Assembly: GCA_020832345.1 (NCBI GenBank)
Contig: JAFIEY010000065.1
Location: forward strand, 1 to 40,578
Direction: 5' to 3'
DNA length: 40,578 nucleotides
DNA from: Cryomorphaceae bacterium
Lineage (GTDB): Bacteria; Bacteroidota; Bacteroidia; Flavobacteriales; Schleiferiaceae
The first letter of the stretch is position 1. Each line of letters begins with the position of its first letter. The notes beneath the pieces were generated by a model, which saw nothing but the letters and a program-made list of their open reading frames with translations, did not search any database and was not told where the DNA came from. Shown in pieces: positions 9,609 through 18,539 of this stretch. The translations under genes were made by a program, and so were the position numbers.

Positions 9609-12600
9609 TCAAAAGTCTGTTCCAATAGAAAAATGGAATACCCTAGGTAATACCAAACCGTCTTCAATACCAAATGCATAATCAAACCGGACAAAATAAC
9701 CAAACAACTTGGTGCGTAGCCCCAATCCGGTACCCATTACTATTGGTTCCTTGTTGCTGTCTATTATAATGGTGAAACTCCCGCGGTCGATTACCTGTGA
9801 ATTTATAGCGTTTTGCTCACCATAAGGATTCCATCCGTTCCACGCTGTTCCCACGTCAAAAAACGGCACAACTTGAAAATTGGATACAAATTCATTTAAA
9901 ATCGGGCGTCGTAACAAATAACGAAAAATGGGAATCCTTAACTCACTATTAAATACCGCAAAATTATTTCCATTCCGGGTGTTTTGAAAAAATCCGCGCA
10001 TATTGGAAACCAAAGTCTGAAAAATATAATTTTCGTCGGCAACCGGGGTCGCTGTATTCATTGGCGGGGCAAATTGGTTGTCAACGCCACCCATGAAGTG
10101 TACGAGTTTTTCCTGCCCAAATGAGGTGCCCCCGGCAAAGCGATTGGCCCAAATTACCGGCCCATGTACCTTCGTATAGTTTCTGTAATCCAATCCTATG
10201 GTATGCAACCCACTCGGGGAAATATCTAGTCGCCGATAATATTCGGTAAAGATCTTATACCTCGTTCCTTCCCACAAATTTATACCCAAGCTCCGTGTAT
10301 TATCATGAATGTAAGCTGCACGGGTAATCCCAAAATACTGATATGTTGCGGACGCCATCAAACTATTTAGTTCGCGGGAAAGCTGCTGCTGGTGATCCAT
10401 GCGAACCGAACCGGAAAACTGAACCGCAGATACCGGACTAAAGGGGTAAGTAAAAGTATGCATAACCTCGTGCGAAAAATAACGGTTAAATTCCGCTGAG
10501 CTCAATAGTTCCAACTGACTCCTCCGAAAGAAAAAGGTCTCGTGATTTAACCTTTTTTTCTGGTTGAGAAAACTGATGAATATCTCGTGATCAGGACTCA
10601 AACTCGCACCCGGCAGCGGGGTGAAATTTGTTCGAAAACCCAATGTAATACGATAATCCTCAAGCAAATCAGCGGCTCCTACGCGGATCAACCCATTAAA
10701 ACCCGGATTGAGCATATTGGGATCAGGACGCCCGGTATAAGGCTGATATTGTGGGTTGAGAAATGTATTGTCCATTTGAAAGGTCAATTCATCCTGATAA
10801 AAAGACAAAAAGTAATTTCTTCGCGGAGGCAAATTAAAATCCTTTTCTTTTTGTGGCTCTTCAATAGTAATTGATTGTAGTACCGGACGCTGTTGGCTGG
10901 GTCTGTCTTCGCGTTCCACCTCCCCCTGATAAAGGCCCATTTCAATCAACACACTTCTATCAAATTGATAATTTTGAATGTTGATTTCGTAATCTACTTC
11001 ACTGACATCCACGTACTCAAAGTCGCTACCCTCGTCATCATCCTCATCTATAAAGTCATCATATTCAGGTTCGGGATCGCCGCGATAAAAACTTTCTGGG
11101 GAATCTCGATCCACTCGAAAAATCCGGGATTTCCTTTTGGCCAGCACTGCATAGTACAATTGACTGGAATTCTTGACCATGGTAGTCGCCCGCATGTTTC
11201 GCGTCAAATTGGAAACGGGGTACACATCAAATTTGTAATCGTAATGCGTGATGGTATCCACATAAGCAATATTAGAATCCATTTTTACCAAAAAATCATT
11301 TCGCACTCCATTTGAACGGCGAACAAAATGCAAAAAGCCTCTCCCCCAATCGGTTGCCTGTAAATCGCTAATGCTGGCATTATTGGTAACCCTGCGCATT
11401 TCTTGTTCAGGACCTTCAGAAATGCGATATAAAAACAAGTCAAAAGCTCTGTTAAATTGATCCACTTGTTTTCCGGGTTCCAACTGTGCTTCCGGTCGGT
11501 CTGAGGAAAAAACGATATCCCTACCCCCATTGATAAAGGTTGGATAAAAATCGTTGTAATCGTCGGAAGTAACAGCTGTGTATGAGGTACTCAGTATATT
11601 GTAAATAAAAATATTCGAACGACCGTTTCGCACAGCTGACATCACAAACTGTCGTCCGTCCGGAGAATATCGAAACTGATTGACTTTATCCGAGCCAAAG
11701 AATTTTTTCTTTTCGAGTTTCTTCTTTTCAACATCATAAAAATACAACCAGGTAAAACCCTTTTCCTCTGTCATAAAGGCCAATATTCTACCATTCGGAT
11801 TCCAGTCCATAATGGGAAATGACCGATCCTGATTTTGCACGATTTTGTACCCGCCTTTATAAATTCGCTTTTTTCGCTTGCGCTGGGTATCGTATAAATA
11901 AATTCGAAACTCGTTGAGGTTGTGCTCTACATAAGCCAGGTATTTACCATCGCGACTGGCAGCCAATTCACCAACCTCTCTTGATCGCCTAATGCGCTTA
12001 ACTTCCTCCCCCTCCAGTCTTTCGTTTTCCAACATATCGTTGTATTTGGCTCGATAAAACTTTCGGAAATTGGCGGACAATTGACTCATTTCAACACCGA
12101 GAATATATTGAAAACCAGTTTCCACATTTCGGTTTACGATGGTCATATAAAGAATGTTTCGAACCACGCCTTTGCCGTAGGTTTCCGCCACAAAATGCCA
12201 TAGCGCATGGCCGGCAACTGCAGCGTCCTCATCCGAAAGGGAATTAAACCTTTTAAATCGCTTATTGGCAATACCCTCTCTCACCTTCTCATCGATCTCC
12301 ACCGTCCAGGGTCGAGACAAATACGAAACCAAACCTTCCAAAAACCAGTTCGGTAAATTAAGTAAGGTGCTATTCCGAATGGATTCACTCAAATCTCCAT
12401 ATAAGATATAGGTAAGCATGACCTCCGCCAATGCCCTGCGAATTTGCTCTTCCAACTTCTGATAATCACCATCAAAATGCACGAAAATCTTATTGCCCGC
12501 AATTTGGGTAACCCCACCTGTGTTGTACGGTATGTCTCCTGTTGGGACAAGGTTACTTTGTTTTAAATCACTGAGTGTGGTGAAAACCAGAACCTGAATT

Positions 12601-12866
12601 CGACTGTCGAGATTGGCTTCCAACCTTCGCTGTAGCATGGCAATATTACGATGGGTCATGACGGCTACCTTGCGGGGGAGAACGCGATCATTGGCGTAGT
12701 AGTAAATATCAAAATCGTCCATTCGATAGACGTTCCAATCAAAATCGGTAAACTGAACTCGATTTTTTCCAAATGTCTGATAGGTACCGTAAAAGAATTG
12801 TGCTTGTGTGGGCAAAACCCACAACAAACAAATTATTCCAATTAATTTACGATAGATGTGCAACAT
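9609..12866 (-). CDS. Envelope protein: degenerate peptidase-MA-like domain, TolB-like propeller, C-terminal beta-barrel
   Basis: This 1085-aa protein begins with a signal peptide (ending PTQAQ, residue about 22). Residues about 40-260 resemble a gluzincin/peptidase-MA fold: RRALAEVMLTYIL (about 143-155) sits where HExxH would be, and LPNWFLEGLVSYL (about 168-180) keeps the downstream glutamate helix. The zinc histidines are absent, so it is probably not a protease. Residues about 300-560 carry TolB/WD40-like blades (SRDGKYLAYV, SPDGRQFVMSA, FSSDRPEA). An acidic linker follows (about 600-612), then beta-strands from about 682 to a terminal aromatic strand (FHFSIGTDF), as in BamA-type barrels. 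It likely acts in the outer membrane; substrate unknown. It lies downstream of the ManC gene on the same strand. Confidence 0.75.
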   Translation of the reverse strand: MLHIYRKLIGIICLLWVLPTQAQFFYGTYQTFGKNRVQFTDFDWNVYRMDDFDIYYYANDRVLPRKVAVMTHRNIAMLQRRLEANLDSRIQVLVFTTLSDLKQSNLVPTGDIPYNTGGVTQIAGNKIFVHFDGDYQKLEEQIRRALAEVMLTYILYGDLSESIRNSTLLNLPNWFLEGLVSYLSRPWTVEIDEKVREGIANKRFKRFNSLSDEDAAVAGHALWHFVAETYGKGVVRNILYMTIVNRNVETGFQYILGVEMSQLSANFRKFYRAKYNDMLENERLEGEEVKRIRRSREVGELAASRDGKYLAYVEHNLNEFRIYLYDTQRKRKKRIYKGGYKIVQNQDRSFPIMDWNPNGRILAFMTEEKGFTWLYFYDVEKKKLEKKKFFGSDKVNQFRYSPDGRQFVMSAVRNGRSNIFIYNILSTSYTAVTSDDYNDFYPTFINGGRDIVFSSDRPEAQLEPGKQVDQFNRAFDLFLYRISEGPEQEMRRVTNNASISDLQATDWGRGFLHFVRRSNGVRNDFLVKMDSNIAYVDTITHYDYKFDVYPVSNLTRNMRATTMVKNSSQLYYAVLAKRKSRIFRVDRDSPESFYRGDPEPEYDDFIDEDDDEGSDFEYVDVSEVDYEINIQNYQFDRSVLIEMGLYQGEVEREDRPSQQRPVLQSITIEEPQKEKDFNLPPRRNYFLSFYQDELTFQMDNTFLNPQYQPYTGRPDPNMLNPGFNGLIRVGAADLLEDYRITLGFRTNFTPLPGASLSPDHEIFISFLNQKKRLNHETFFFRRSQLELLSSAEFNRYFSHEVMHTFTYPFSPVSAVQFSGSVRMDHQQQLSRELNSLMASATYQYFGITRAAYIHDNTRSLGINLWEGTRYKIFTEYYRRLDISPSGLHTIGLDYRNYTKVHGPVIWANRFAGGTSFGQEKLVHFMGGVDNQFAPPMNTATPVADENYIFQTLVSNMRGFFQNTRNGNNFAVFNSELRIPIFRYLLRRPILNEFVSNFQVVPFFDVGTAWNGWNPYGEQNAINSQVIDRGSFTIIIDSNKEPIVMGTGLGLRTKLFGYFVRFDYAFGIEDGLVLPRVFHFSIGTDF

Positions 12867-12905
12867 TAATTTAAAAATTTATCACCATCAATACCTGTAA
12901 TTTTT

Positions 12906-13988
12906 TTAAACAAACCGATCGCCTTCGATAAGTTTTACATCTTTTACAAAATCCCGCACTTTTTGCTCGCTTTCCTTTCTGCAAATAAGCAGGGCATGCG
13001 GCGTATCCACCACAATATAATCATTTAAACCCTCTACAACGGCAATTTTATCTCCCGATACATGAACGATATTACCATTGGATTCGTATGTAAGGATTTT
13101 TTTTCCGACCAGCGCATTGTCGTTTTTATCGCGGGCAACTTGTCCGTGCAATGCACCCCAGGCCCCCAAATCCGACCAACCTATGTCCATGGGCGCAACA
13201 AAAACATTTTTCGACTTTTCCAACAAAGCAAAATCGATGGATTCATTTTCCAGTCGTGGGTAAAAGGATTTCACCAGGGGTAACTCCTCATCTGTATCCA
13301 GCACGGTTTGGTTTTCGGTAAAAGCTTCAAAAAGCTCGGGGATATGTTTTTTAATTTCTCCAAAAAATGTTTTTACCGACCAGAAAAATATGCCCGCATT
13401 CCAGAGAAAGTCTCCGCTTTCTAAAAAACTCCTGGCAATATCTTCGGAGGGTTTTTCGGTAAATGTTTTTACCTTAGAAATTCCCGATTCGTCTTTTCCG
13501 TCCACAAACTGGATATATCCGTAACCGGTGTGAGGTTTATTGGGCGTAATCCCCAGTGTCACAATCCGATTGGTATCTTTAACGTATTCCAAAATCTCAA
13601 TGGCCCTATCGGCAAAAATATCTTCCGACAAAATCAAATGGTCGCTGGGGCAAACCATGACCGATGCCTGATCATCTCTTCGGGCAATTTTTGACATCCC
13701 GTACGCAATGGCCGGTGCCGTATTACGCCGTGCCGGTTCCATTAAAATATTCCTTTCTGATACGTTTGGCAACTGCTTTCGCACCAAATCACGATAGCTG
13801 TCTTGGGTGCTAATGAGAATATTTTCCTCGGGAACAAATCGCAGCGCTCTATTATAAGTCATTTGTAATAAGGAACTTCCAGTACCCAAAATATCTTGGA
13901 ACTGCTTGGGGAGGCGTGTTGTGCTTTTGGGCCAAAATCGGCTACCTACCCCACCGGCCAATATCAGTACAAACTGATTTTTATACAT
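12906..13988 (-). CDS. manC: Mannose-1-phosphate guanylyltransferase
   Basis: This 360-aa cytoplasmic enzyme makes GDP-mannose from mannose-1-phosphate and GTP, for glycan and polysaccharide synthesis. The nucleotidyltransferase signature LAGGVGSRFWPKS lies at about residues 10-22, the metal/nucleotide motif VCPSDHLI at about 113, and the FTEKPS sugar-binding motif at about 176. Length fits the single-domain form without the C-terminal phosphomannose isomerase domain found in fused ManC/AlgA. A TATTTTTG -7 box lies 24 bp before the start. The gene is separated by 39 bp from the downstream envelope protein and could be co-transcribed with it. Confidence 0.93.
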   Translation of the reverse strand: MYKNQFVLILAGGVGSRFWPKSTTRLPKQFQDILGTGSSLLQMTYNRALRFVPEENILISTQDSYRDLVRKQLPNVSERNILMEPARRNTAPAIAYGMSKIARRDDQASVMVCPSDHLILSEDIFADRAIEILEYVKDTNRIVTLGITPNKPHTGYGYIQFVDGKDESGISKVKTFTEKPSEDIARSFLESGDFLWNAGIFFWSVKTFFGEIKKHIPELFEAFTENQTVLDTDEELPLVKSFYPRLENESIDFALLEKSKNVFVAPMDIGWSDLGAWGALHGQVARDKNDNALVGKKILTYESNGNIVHVSGDKIAVVEGLNDYIVVDTPHALLICRKESEQKVRDFVKDVKLIEGDRFV

Positions 13989-14011
13989 GTTGGTCGAAAA
14001 ATATTAAGTTA

Positions 14012-14019
14012 CAAAAATA
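14012..14019 (-). promoter_or_regulatory. Promoter -7 box upstream of manC
   Basis: TATTTTTG on the minus strand fits the TAnnTTTG consensus and predicts a leader of about 17 nt before the ATG at 13988. A correctly spaced -33 element is not evident. Confidence 0.45.
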
Positions 14020-14084
14020 GCGTTCAAAAGCAGGACTAAAAATTTCTTTTTTAATAATTCGCTTTTCCACTTTCAATTTTCTAT

Positions 14085-15413
14085 TTAAAAAATAAAACCG
14101 AGTCCAAATTCCACAACGTGATTGGTTGGGTAAGGTGCAATATCACTCAGATTTTCCACAAATTGATAATTACCTTTCAACACCAAATTCTTTTTTAGGT
14201 TTAGGTTAATCCCTGCTGTCCATATACGCAAATCATTGACAACCGTTGGGTTGGTCATGGTCATCAGGTTTCGATTAAAAGCGTAATGGGTGTTGAGCCT
14301 TTCGAAGCGAACAAATACGGGAAGCTTTAAGGACTTGCTATCGTAATACCAGGTTTCTTTTTCTTTGGTTTTTCTATCACCTTTAAGAAGTGGTAAAATA
14401 TCGTAACCCGTTTCAAATAAATATCCGTAAACCTCCTCACCCAAAACTTGCCCGTTGCTTTCCGACCCGCCGGAATGCACAAAGAGTTTATCTGTATCAC
14501 TTAAATGGCCATAGGCGCCCACTGCAACAAACCGCAAATTTCCCTTTTCGTATTTTGCAAATGCAGAACCGAGTGAGATTTGTGCATTAATGGGGTGCAT
14601 TTGACCGTTTTGCATGGCCACTACGTTTCCCCTTCCAGAATTGCCGAAATACCCCGAAGCACTGAGTTCCCAATTTTTTATTCCACTGTAATTTATTTGT
14701 GGATTTATTGAAATTACCTCCGGAACTTCAAGGCGGATTTCTCTACCCTGTCGAATCCAGGTCCCGTCTATGTAATTTTCCGAATTTAATCCTTGGGTGA
14801 TGCCCAGTGCGTAGCTCCAATTTTCACTAATGATACCGTAAAACATCGCCCCAAACTCAATCCAACTGCTGGGAATAATCAATCGCTCCACATCTGCTCT
14901 ATTGACCGAGTAAAACATCACCGGCTCGTCGTTGTTGTTGACGTAACCAATGGTCAGTGGGAAAAAACCCACCCGAACTTTGAGGTAATCCTTTAGCAAA
15001 TAATCAAAAAAAGCTTCGAAAATTATTTCGTGATGAATTTCCTGATTTCGGTCGTGCATCATCTCAATTTGAAATTCTGAATTCCAAATTAACTTATCTG
15101 TAAGTCTATAACCAAAAAAGGTAGCAAAGCGGTATAATCCGGTATAGTATAGTTCCAGATCACCGACGTTTCTATCCACACCGGTTTGTAACGGAACCGA
15201 ATTAATTTCGCCAAAACCACTGATGGAGTACCTCTTGTCAGAAAAGAAAATTTTCGATGCCGCCAAGGCCAGACCGGGCTGTTGCTTGTATTTTAAACGT
15301 TCAATTTCCAAGAGTTTTTCTTCAGAAATTGTATCGTTTTTTTCCGGTATCTGTGCCATTATAAAAAATCCCGAAAGGAAAAAAAACAAAACACATAATA
15401 TTTTCAACTTCAT
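14085..15413 (-). CDS. Porin-like outer-membrane beta-barrel protein
   Basis: This is a 442-aa protein when started at the ATG at 15413, which gives a clean signal peptide (MKLKILCVLFFFLSGFFIMAQ). The open frame runs 73 codons further upstream, but that extension is translated mobile-element sequence and is unlikely to be real. The mature part alternates hydrophobic and polar residues throughout, contains GYRLTDKLIWNSEFQIEM and VGFFPLTIGY motifs reminiscent of phosphate-selective porin (OprO/P)-type barrels, and ends in aromatic F (VVEFGLGFIF), as outer-membrane barrels do. The substrate cannot be told. A MITE-like element lies 15 bp upstream of the start, so the promoter is either inside the element or the gene is read from threonine aldolase. 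Confidence 0.75.
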   Translation of the reverse strand: MKLKILCVLFFFLSGFFIMAQIPEKNDTISEEKLLEIERLKYKQQPGLALAASKIFFSDKRYSISGFGEINSVPLQTGVDRNVGDLELYYTGLYRFATFFGYRLTDKLIWNSEFQIEMMHDRNQEIHHEIIFEAFFDYLLKDYLKVRVGFFPLTIGYVNNNDEPVMFYSVNRADVERLIIPSSWIEFGAMFYGIISENWSYALGITQGLNSENYIDGTWIRQGREIRLEVPEVISINPQINYSGIKNWELSASGYFGNSGRGNVVAMQNGQMHPINAQISLGSAFAKYEKGNLRFVAVGAYGHLSDTDKLFVHSGGSESNGQVLGEEVYGYLFETGYDILPLLKGDRKTKEKETWYYDSKSLKLPVFVRFERLNTHYAFNRNLMTMTNPTVVNDLRIWTAGINLNLKKNLVLKGNYQFVENLSDIAPYPTNHVVEFGLGFIF

Positions 15414-15428
15414 GGAAATCTCTATTTT

Positions 15429-15561
15429 TGAGGCCACTCTAAAAAGGATGATTTCAATCAAAATCGACGCGGATGGGATTTTTGAACCGGAGCAAGTGAG
15501 GATTCGAAAGTCTATCGACAAGGAAGATTTTGGCAGAAAGGGACTTTTAAGAGCAGACTCA
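15429..15561 (+). mobile_element. MITE-like element, copy 2
   Basis: This 133-bp copy starts TGAGGCCACTCTAAAAA and ends GAGCAGACTCA. It carries a 6-bp in-frame insertion (around 15466-15475) relative to the copy at 31954. Flanks are TTTT on both sides (15425-15428 and 15562-15565), a possible 4-bp target duplication, although T runs are common here. It lies between the threonine aldolase stop (15583) and the porin start (15413). A reading frame MISIKIDADGIFEPEQV runs through it. Confidence 0.88.
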
Positions 15562-15582
15562 TTTTTTGGCCGGCAAAAGTAC

Positions 15583-16605
15583 TTACTTAATCTCTTCAAA
15601 AAAACTATTTCGACAATATTCAATATCTTCATCGGTAATGTGAAGGTGTGTAACTAAACGCAATGCGCCACCACCCATAGAGAGCAAGCGAATACCTTTT
15701 CGCTCCAGCGCTGAAATAACGGTTTCTTCTTTTATTTTCGGATAAAAAACCAAAATATTCGTTGATGGCTCAACCACCCGATCCACCCAATCACAATCTT
15801 CAAGAACAGCGGCAAGTGCTTTTGCCCGCCGATGATCTTCAGCCAGTCTGTCAACGTGATGGTGAAGTGCATAAAACCCGGCAGCAGCCAAAAACCCGGA
15901 TTGTCGCATGCCGCCACCCAAACGTTTGCGAATACGGCGTGCGGTGAAATAGTCCTTCTCGTTGAGCAGCAAGAGACTTCCAACCGGACAACCTAAACCC
16001 TTAGAAAGACAAATACTCATGCTGTCGAACAAACCGTGATAGTTTAAAGTACTTTGTCGGGAGGCCACGAGGGCGTTAAAAATTCGCGCACCATCTAGGT
16101 GCAGTGGCAAATGGTGTTTGGAGGTAATTCTACGGATTTCTTTAATGGCATCGAGATTGTAAAAACTACCGCCGGCTTTATTGCAAGTGTTTTCAAGTGA
16201 TACCAGCGCAGTTCTGGCCGCGTGTTCGTTTTTTGGATTGATGGCGGCTTCAATTTGGGAAGCGGAAATTCGACCTTGATCTCCGGGCAGCAAGCGAAGA
16301 GATGCCCCTGCATTAGCTGCCGGACCACCGCCCTCGTACCAATAAATATGGGAGAGCGCATCACAAATGATTTCGTCACCGGGACGCGTATGCAGCATCA
16401 GGGCAATTTGATTGGTCATGGTGCCACTTGGACAAAACAAGCCCCTTTCAAATCCGAATAATTGCGCAGCATAATCCTCTAACTTCCGTACACTCGGATC
16501 AATATCGATTACATCATCACCAACCGGGGCGTCAAACATGGCCTTTTTCATTTCATCGGTAGGCTGAGTTACCGTGTCGCTGCGTAAATCAACAATTTTT
16601 GTCAT
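15583..16605 (-). CDS. ltaE: Low-specificity L-threonine aldolase
   Basis: This 340-aa PLP-dependent cytoplasmic enzyme cleaves L-threonine or L-allo-threonine to glycine and acetaldehyde. The family N-terminus VDLRSDTVTQPTDEM is at residues 5-19, the cofactor-binding HLDGARIFNAL at about 169-179, and the Schiff-base lysine in SICLSKGLGCPVGS at about 197-210. Length is normal for the family and the start codon gives the expected N-terminus. Its 3' end lies 21 bp from a MITE-like element. It is divergent from prfB, sharing a 231-bp intergenic region. Confidence 0.95.
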   Translation of the reverse strand: MTKIVDLRSDTVTQPTDEMKKAMFDAPVGDDVIDIDPSVRKLEDYAAQLFGFERGLFCPSGTMTNQIALMLHTRPGDEIICDALSHIYWYEGGGPAANAGASLRLLPGDQGRISASQIEAAINPKNEHAARTALVSLENTCNKAGGSFYNLDAIKEIRRITSKHHLPLHLDGARIFNALVASRQSTLNYHGLFDSMSICLSKGLGCPVGSLLLLNEKDYFTARRIRKRLGGGMRQSGFLAAAGFYALHHHVDRLAEDHRRAKALAAVLEDCDWVDRVVEPSTNILVFYPKIKEETVISALERKGIRLLSMGGGALRLVTHLHITDEDIEYCRNSFFEEIK

Positions 16606-16821
16606 TTCATACTTTTTAAATGTGAATATTCATTTGCTCGTTGCCAGTCCCAAATTCAGGTAAGCCATCACAATACAACATTCCAATAGAGCACAGAATG
16701 ATATGAAGACATATTTTGGCTTTTAGGGTCAAACTTCAGCGCATTAATTTCGCGCCCCAAAGTACAGAGAAATTCGCGGAAATCAGCAAAAATTACACTT
16801 TTTTCTAAGTTTTTGCTGGTG

Positions 16822-16829
16822 TAATTTTG
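16822..16829 (+). promoter_or_regulatory. Promoter -7 box abutting the prfB start
   Basis: TAATTTTG fits the TAnnTTTG -7 consensus and ends 7 nt before the ATG of prfB, so the transcript would start at or next to the start codon. No TTG at -33 was found. Confidence 0.45.
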
Positions 16830-16836
16830 CAGAACT

Positions 16837-17940
16837 ATGACAGAGCGTGAAGACATACAGTCCATTGGCAAGCGAATCGAGGACTTAAAATCATATTTAA
16901 ACGTTGAGAGCAAACGAATCGAGCTCATCAATGAAGAGGAAAAAACGGCCGCGCCGGAGTTTTGGACCAACCCGAAGGAAGCAGAAAGCGTCATGAAACA
17001 CATTCGTGAGCTGAAGTTTTGGGTTAATGGTTACGAAGAAGCTGAACGCTTGTTTGAAGAGTGGAAAAATGGCGATGAGTTTTTACGGGAAGGCCTTTTG
17101 GAAGAAAGTGACGTTTTGGCTTTGCAGAAAGAATGTGTGGACAAAATTGAGGACCTCGAATTTCGCAATATGCTTTCCGGTGAAGAAGACAAACTCTGCG
17201 CTGTGGTGCAAATTACCGCAGGCGCAGGGGGCACCGAGAGTTGTGATTGGGCGGAAATGCTCATGCGCATGTACATCCGTTGGGGCGAGCGTCAGAAATT
17301 TAAAGTTCGTGAACTCGTTTATCTTCCAGGTGATGTAGCCGGGGTAAAAAGTGTGACCCTCGAAATTGAAGGTGATTACGTTTTCGGTAATTTAAAAGGA
17401 GAAAATGGCGTTCACCGATTGGTGCGCATTTCGCCATTTGATTCTAATGCCAAAAGACATACCTCGTTTGTTTCCGTGTATGTTTATCCATTGGTGGACG
17501 ACACCATAGAGATTAATGTAAATCCGGCAGAAATAGAATGGGATACCTTCCGTTCATCCGGAGCTGGTGGACAAAACGTAAACAAAGTAGAAACCGGAGT
17601 GCGTTTGCGCCACAAACCCTCGGGCATTGTAATTGAAAACACCGAAACCCGTTCACAATTACAAAACAGAGAAAAGGCCATTCAATTGCTCAAGTCTCAG
17701 TTATACGAAAGGGTCATTGAAGAACGCAATGCCAAGCGTGCAGAAATTGAAGCCGGAAAGAAAAAAATTGAATGGGGATCGCAAATTCGAAATTATGTTT
17801 TGCACCCGTATAAATTGGTAAAAGACGTTAGAACCGGTATGGAAAGTACCGACCCCGACGCCGTGCTCGATGGCGATATCGGAAAGTTTTTAAAAGGATT
17901 TTTGATGATGGAAGGACAAGCCTCTCAAAACAACCCATAA
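16837..17940 (+). CDS. prfB: Peptide chain release factor 2
   Basis: This 367-aa RF2 recognises UGA and UAA stop codons and triggers peptide release on the ribosome. It has the RF2-type tripeptide SPF (about residues 197-199, in [11 protein letters not shown]) and the catalytic GGQ in [14 protein letters not shown] (about 242). Many bacterial prfB genes carry an in-frame UGA near codon 25 and need a +1 frameshift. Here the equivalent place (SYLNVESKR, codons 19-27) reads through without a stop, so that autoregulation is absent. It is followed 8 bp later by arsC, so the two are likely co-transcribed. Confidence 0.97.
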   Translation: MTEREDIQSIGKRIEDLKSYLNVESKRIELINEEEKTAAPEFWTNPKEAESVMKHIRELKFWVNGYEEAERLFEEWKNGDEFLREGLLEESDVLALQKECVDKIEDLEFRNMLSGEEDKLCAVVQITAGAGGTESCDWAEMLMRMYIRWGERQKFKVRELVYLPGDVAGVKSVTLEIEGDYVFGNLKGENGVHRLVRISPFDSNAKRHTSFVSVYVYPLVDDTIEINVNPAEIEWDTFRSSGAGGQNVNKVETGVRLRHKPSGIVIENTETRSQLQNREKAIQLLKSQLYERVIEERNAKRAEIEAGKKKIEWGSQIRNYVLHPYKLVKDVRTGMESTDPDAVLDGDIGKFLKGFLMMEGQASQNNP

Positions 17941-17948
17941 TTTTCAAT

Positions 17949-18311
17949 ATGACAGCAATCATGAATGATGTAACCATTTATCACCACAGTCGATGTTCGA
18001 AAAGTCGAGAGGCACTGGCCTACCTCGAATCAAAGGGAATTACTCCGAATGTGGTGAAATACTTTGACGAACCATTGACCTTCGATGCATTACAAAACAT
18101 TTTGGATCAATTGGAAATGGACGCCTCCGAAATTATCCGCACCAATGAAAAAATTTGGAAGGAGAGGTTTGCCGATAAAGAACTTAGCGAGGAAGAATTG
18201 ATTTATGCCATGATTGAATACCCCAATCTCATGCAACGTCCGATTATTGCAAAAGGAGAAAAAGCGGTTATAGGAAGACCAAAGGAAAACATCGATAACA
18301 TCGTAAAGTAA
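17949..18311 (+). CDS. arsC: Arsenate reductase, glutaredoxin type (ArsC/Spx fold)
   Basis: This 120-aa thioredoxin-fold protein of the ArsC (glutaredoxin-dependent) family reduces arsenate to arsenite via one catalytic cysteine. The motif YHHSRCSKSREAL holds Cys18, and RTNE (about 64-67) and LMQRPI (about 94-99) supply the substrate-contact arginines. GRPKENI closes the domain. An alternative start at codon 5 (MNDVTIYHH) matches relatives better. No arsenite pump or ArsR regulator is nearby, so a housekeeping redox role is as likely as arsenic resistance. It lies 8 bp downstream of prfB. Confidence 0.9.
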   Translation: MTAIMNDVTIYHHSRCSKSREALAYLESKGITPNVVKYFDEPLTFDALQNILDQLEMDASEIIRTNEKIWKERFADKELSEEELIYAMIEYPNLMQRPIIAKGEKAVIGRPKENIDNIVK

Positions 18312-18375
18312 TTTTTGCCAAAGACTTAAAAAGAAATTATTTTTGTTTAATTCAAAAAAAAGACGGAAATTTTTT

Positions 18376-18406
18376 TTTGGTTGAACAGTTCTACAATGTA
18401 ACTTTG
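18376..18406 (+). promoter_or_regulatory. Bacteroidota-type promoter for recQ
   Basis: TTTG (18376-18379), 19 nt, then TAACTTTG (18399-18406) match the -33/-7 consensus. Transcription would start near 18413, giving a leader of about 125 nt that contains the hairpin at 18435-18469. Confidence 0.65.
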
Positions 18407-18434
18407 TCAGGTATCCTATTTTTATTTGAATAGC

Positions 18435-18469
18435 GTTATTTATATTCTCCACAGGAAAATATAAATAAC
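18435..18469. promoter_or_regulatory. Perfect 12-bp inverted repeat in the recQ leader
   Basis: GTTATTTATATT (18435-18446) and its exact complement (18458-18469) flank an 11-nt loop. No T run follows, so it is not a usual terminator. It lies between the predicted transcription start and the recQ start codon, and could be an RNA hairpin or an operator. Confidence 0.55.
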
Positions 18470-18539
18470 CAATTGGGTATTGTATCTTTCAGAAATAAAA
18501 TTGACCACGCAAATTGCGCATAGCGAACATTAGAATTAG

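Noticed and set aside
10893-11315. A 140-aa plus-strand frame antisense to the propeller/barrel gene
   Set aside because: Shadow frame across the acidic linker and propeller; no motif and no promoter.
15223-15657. A 144-aa plus-strand frame and a 73-codon upstream extension of the porin gene
   Set aside because: Both run through the MITE-like element, and the plus-strand frame also covers the antisense of the porin signal peptide. The porin start at 15413 gives a proper signal peptide.
17949-18311. Arsenic-resistance operon
   Set aside because: Only arsC is present; no arsR, arsB or acr3 is next to it, and it follows prfB closely.
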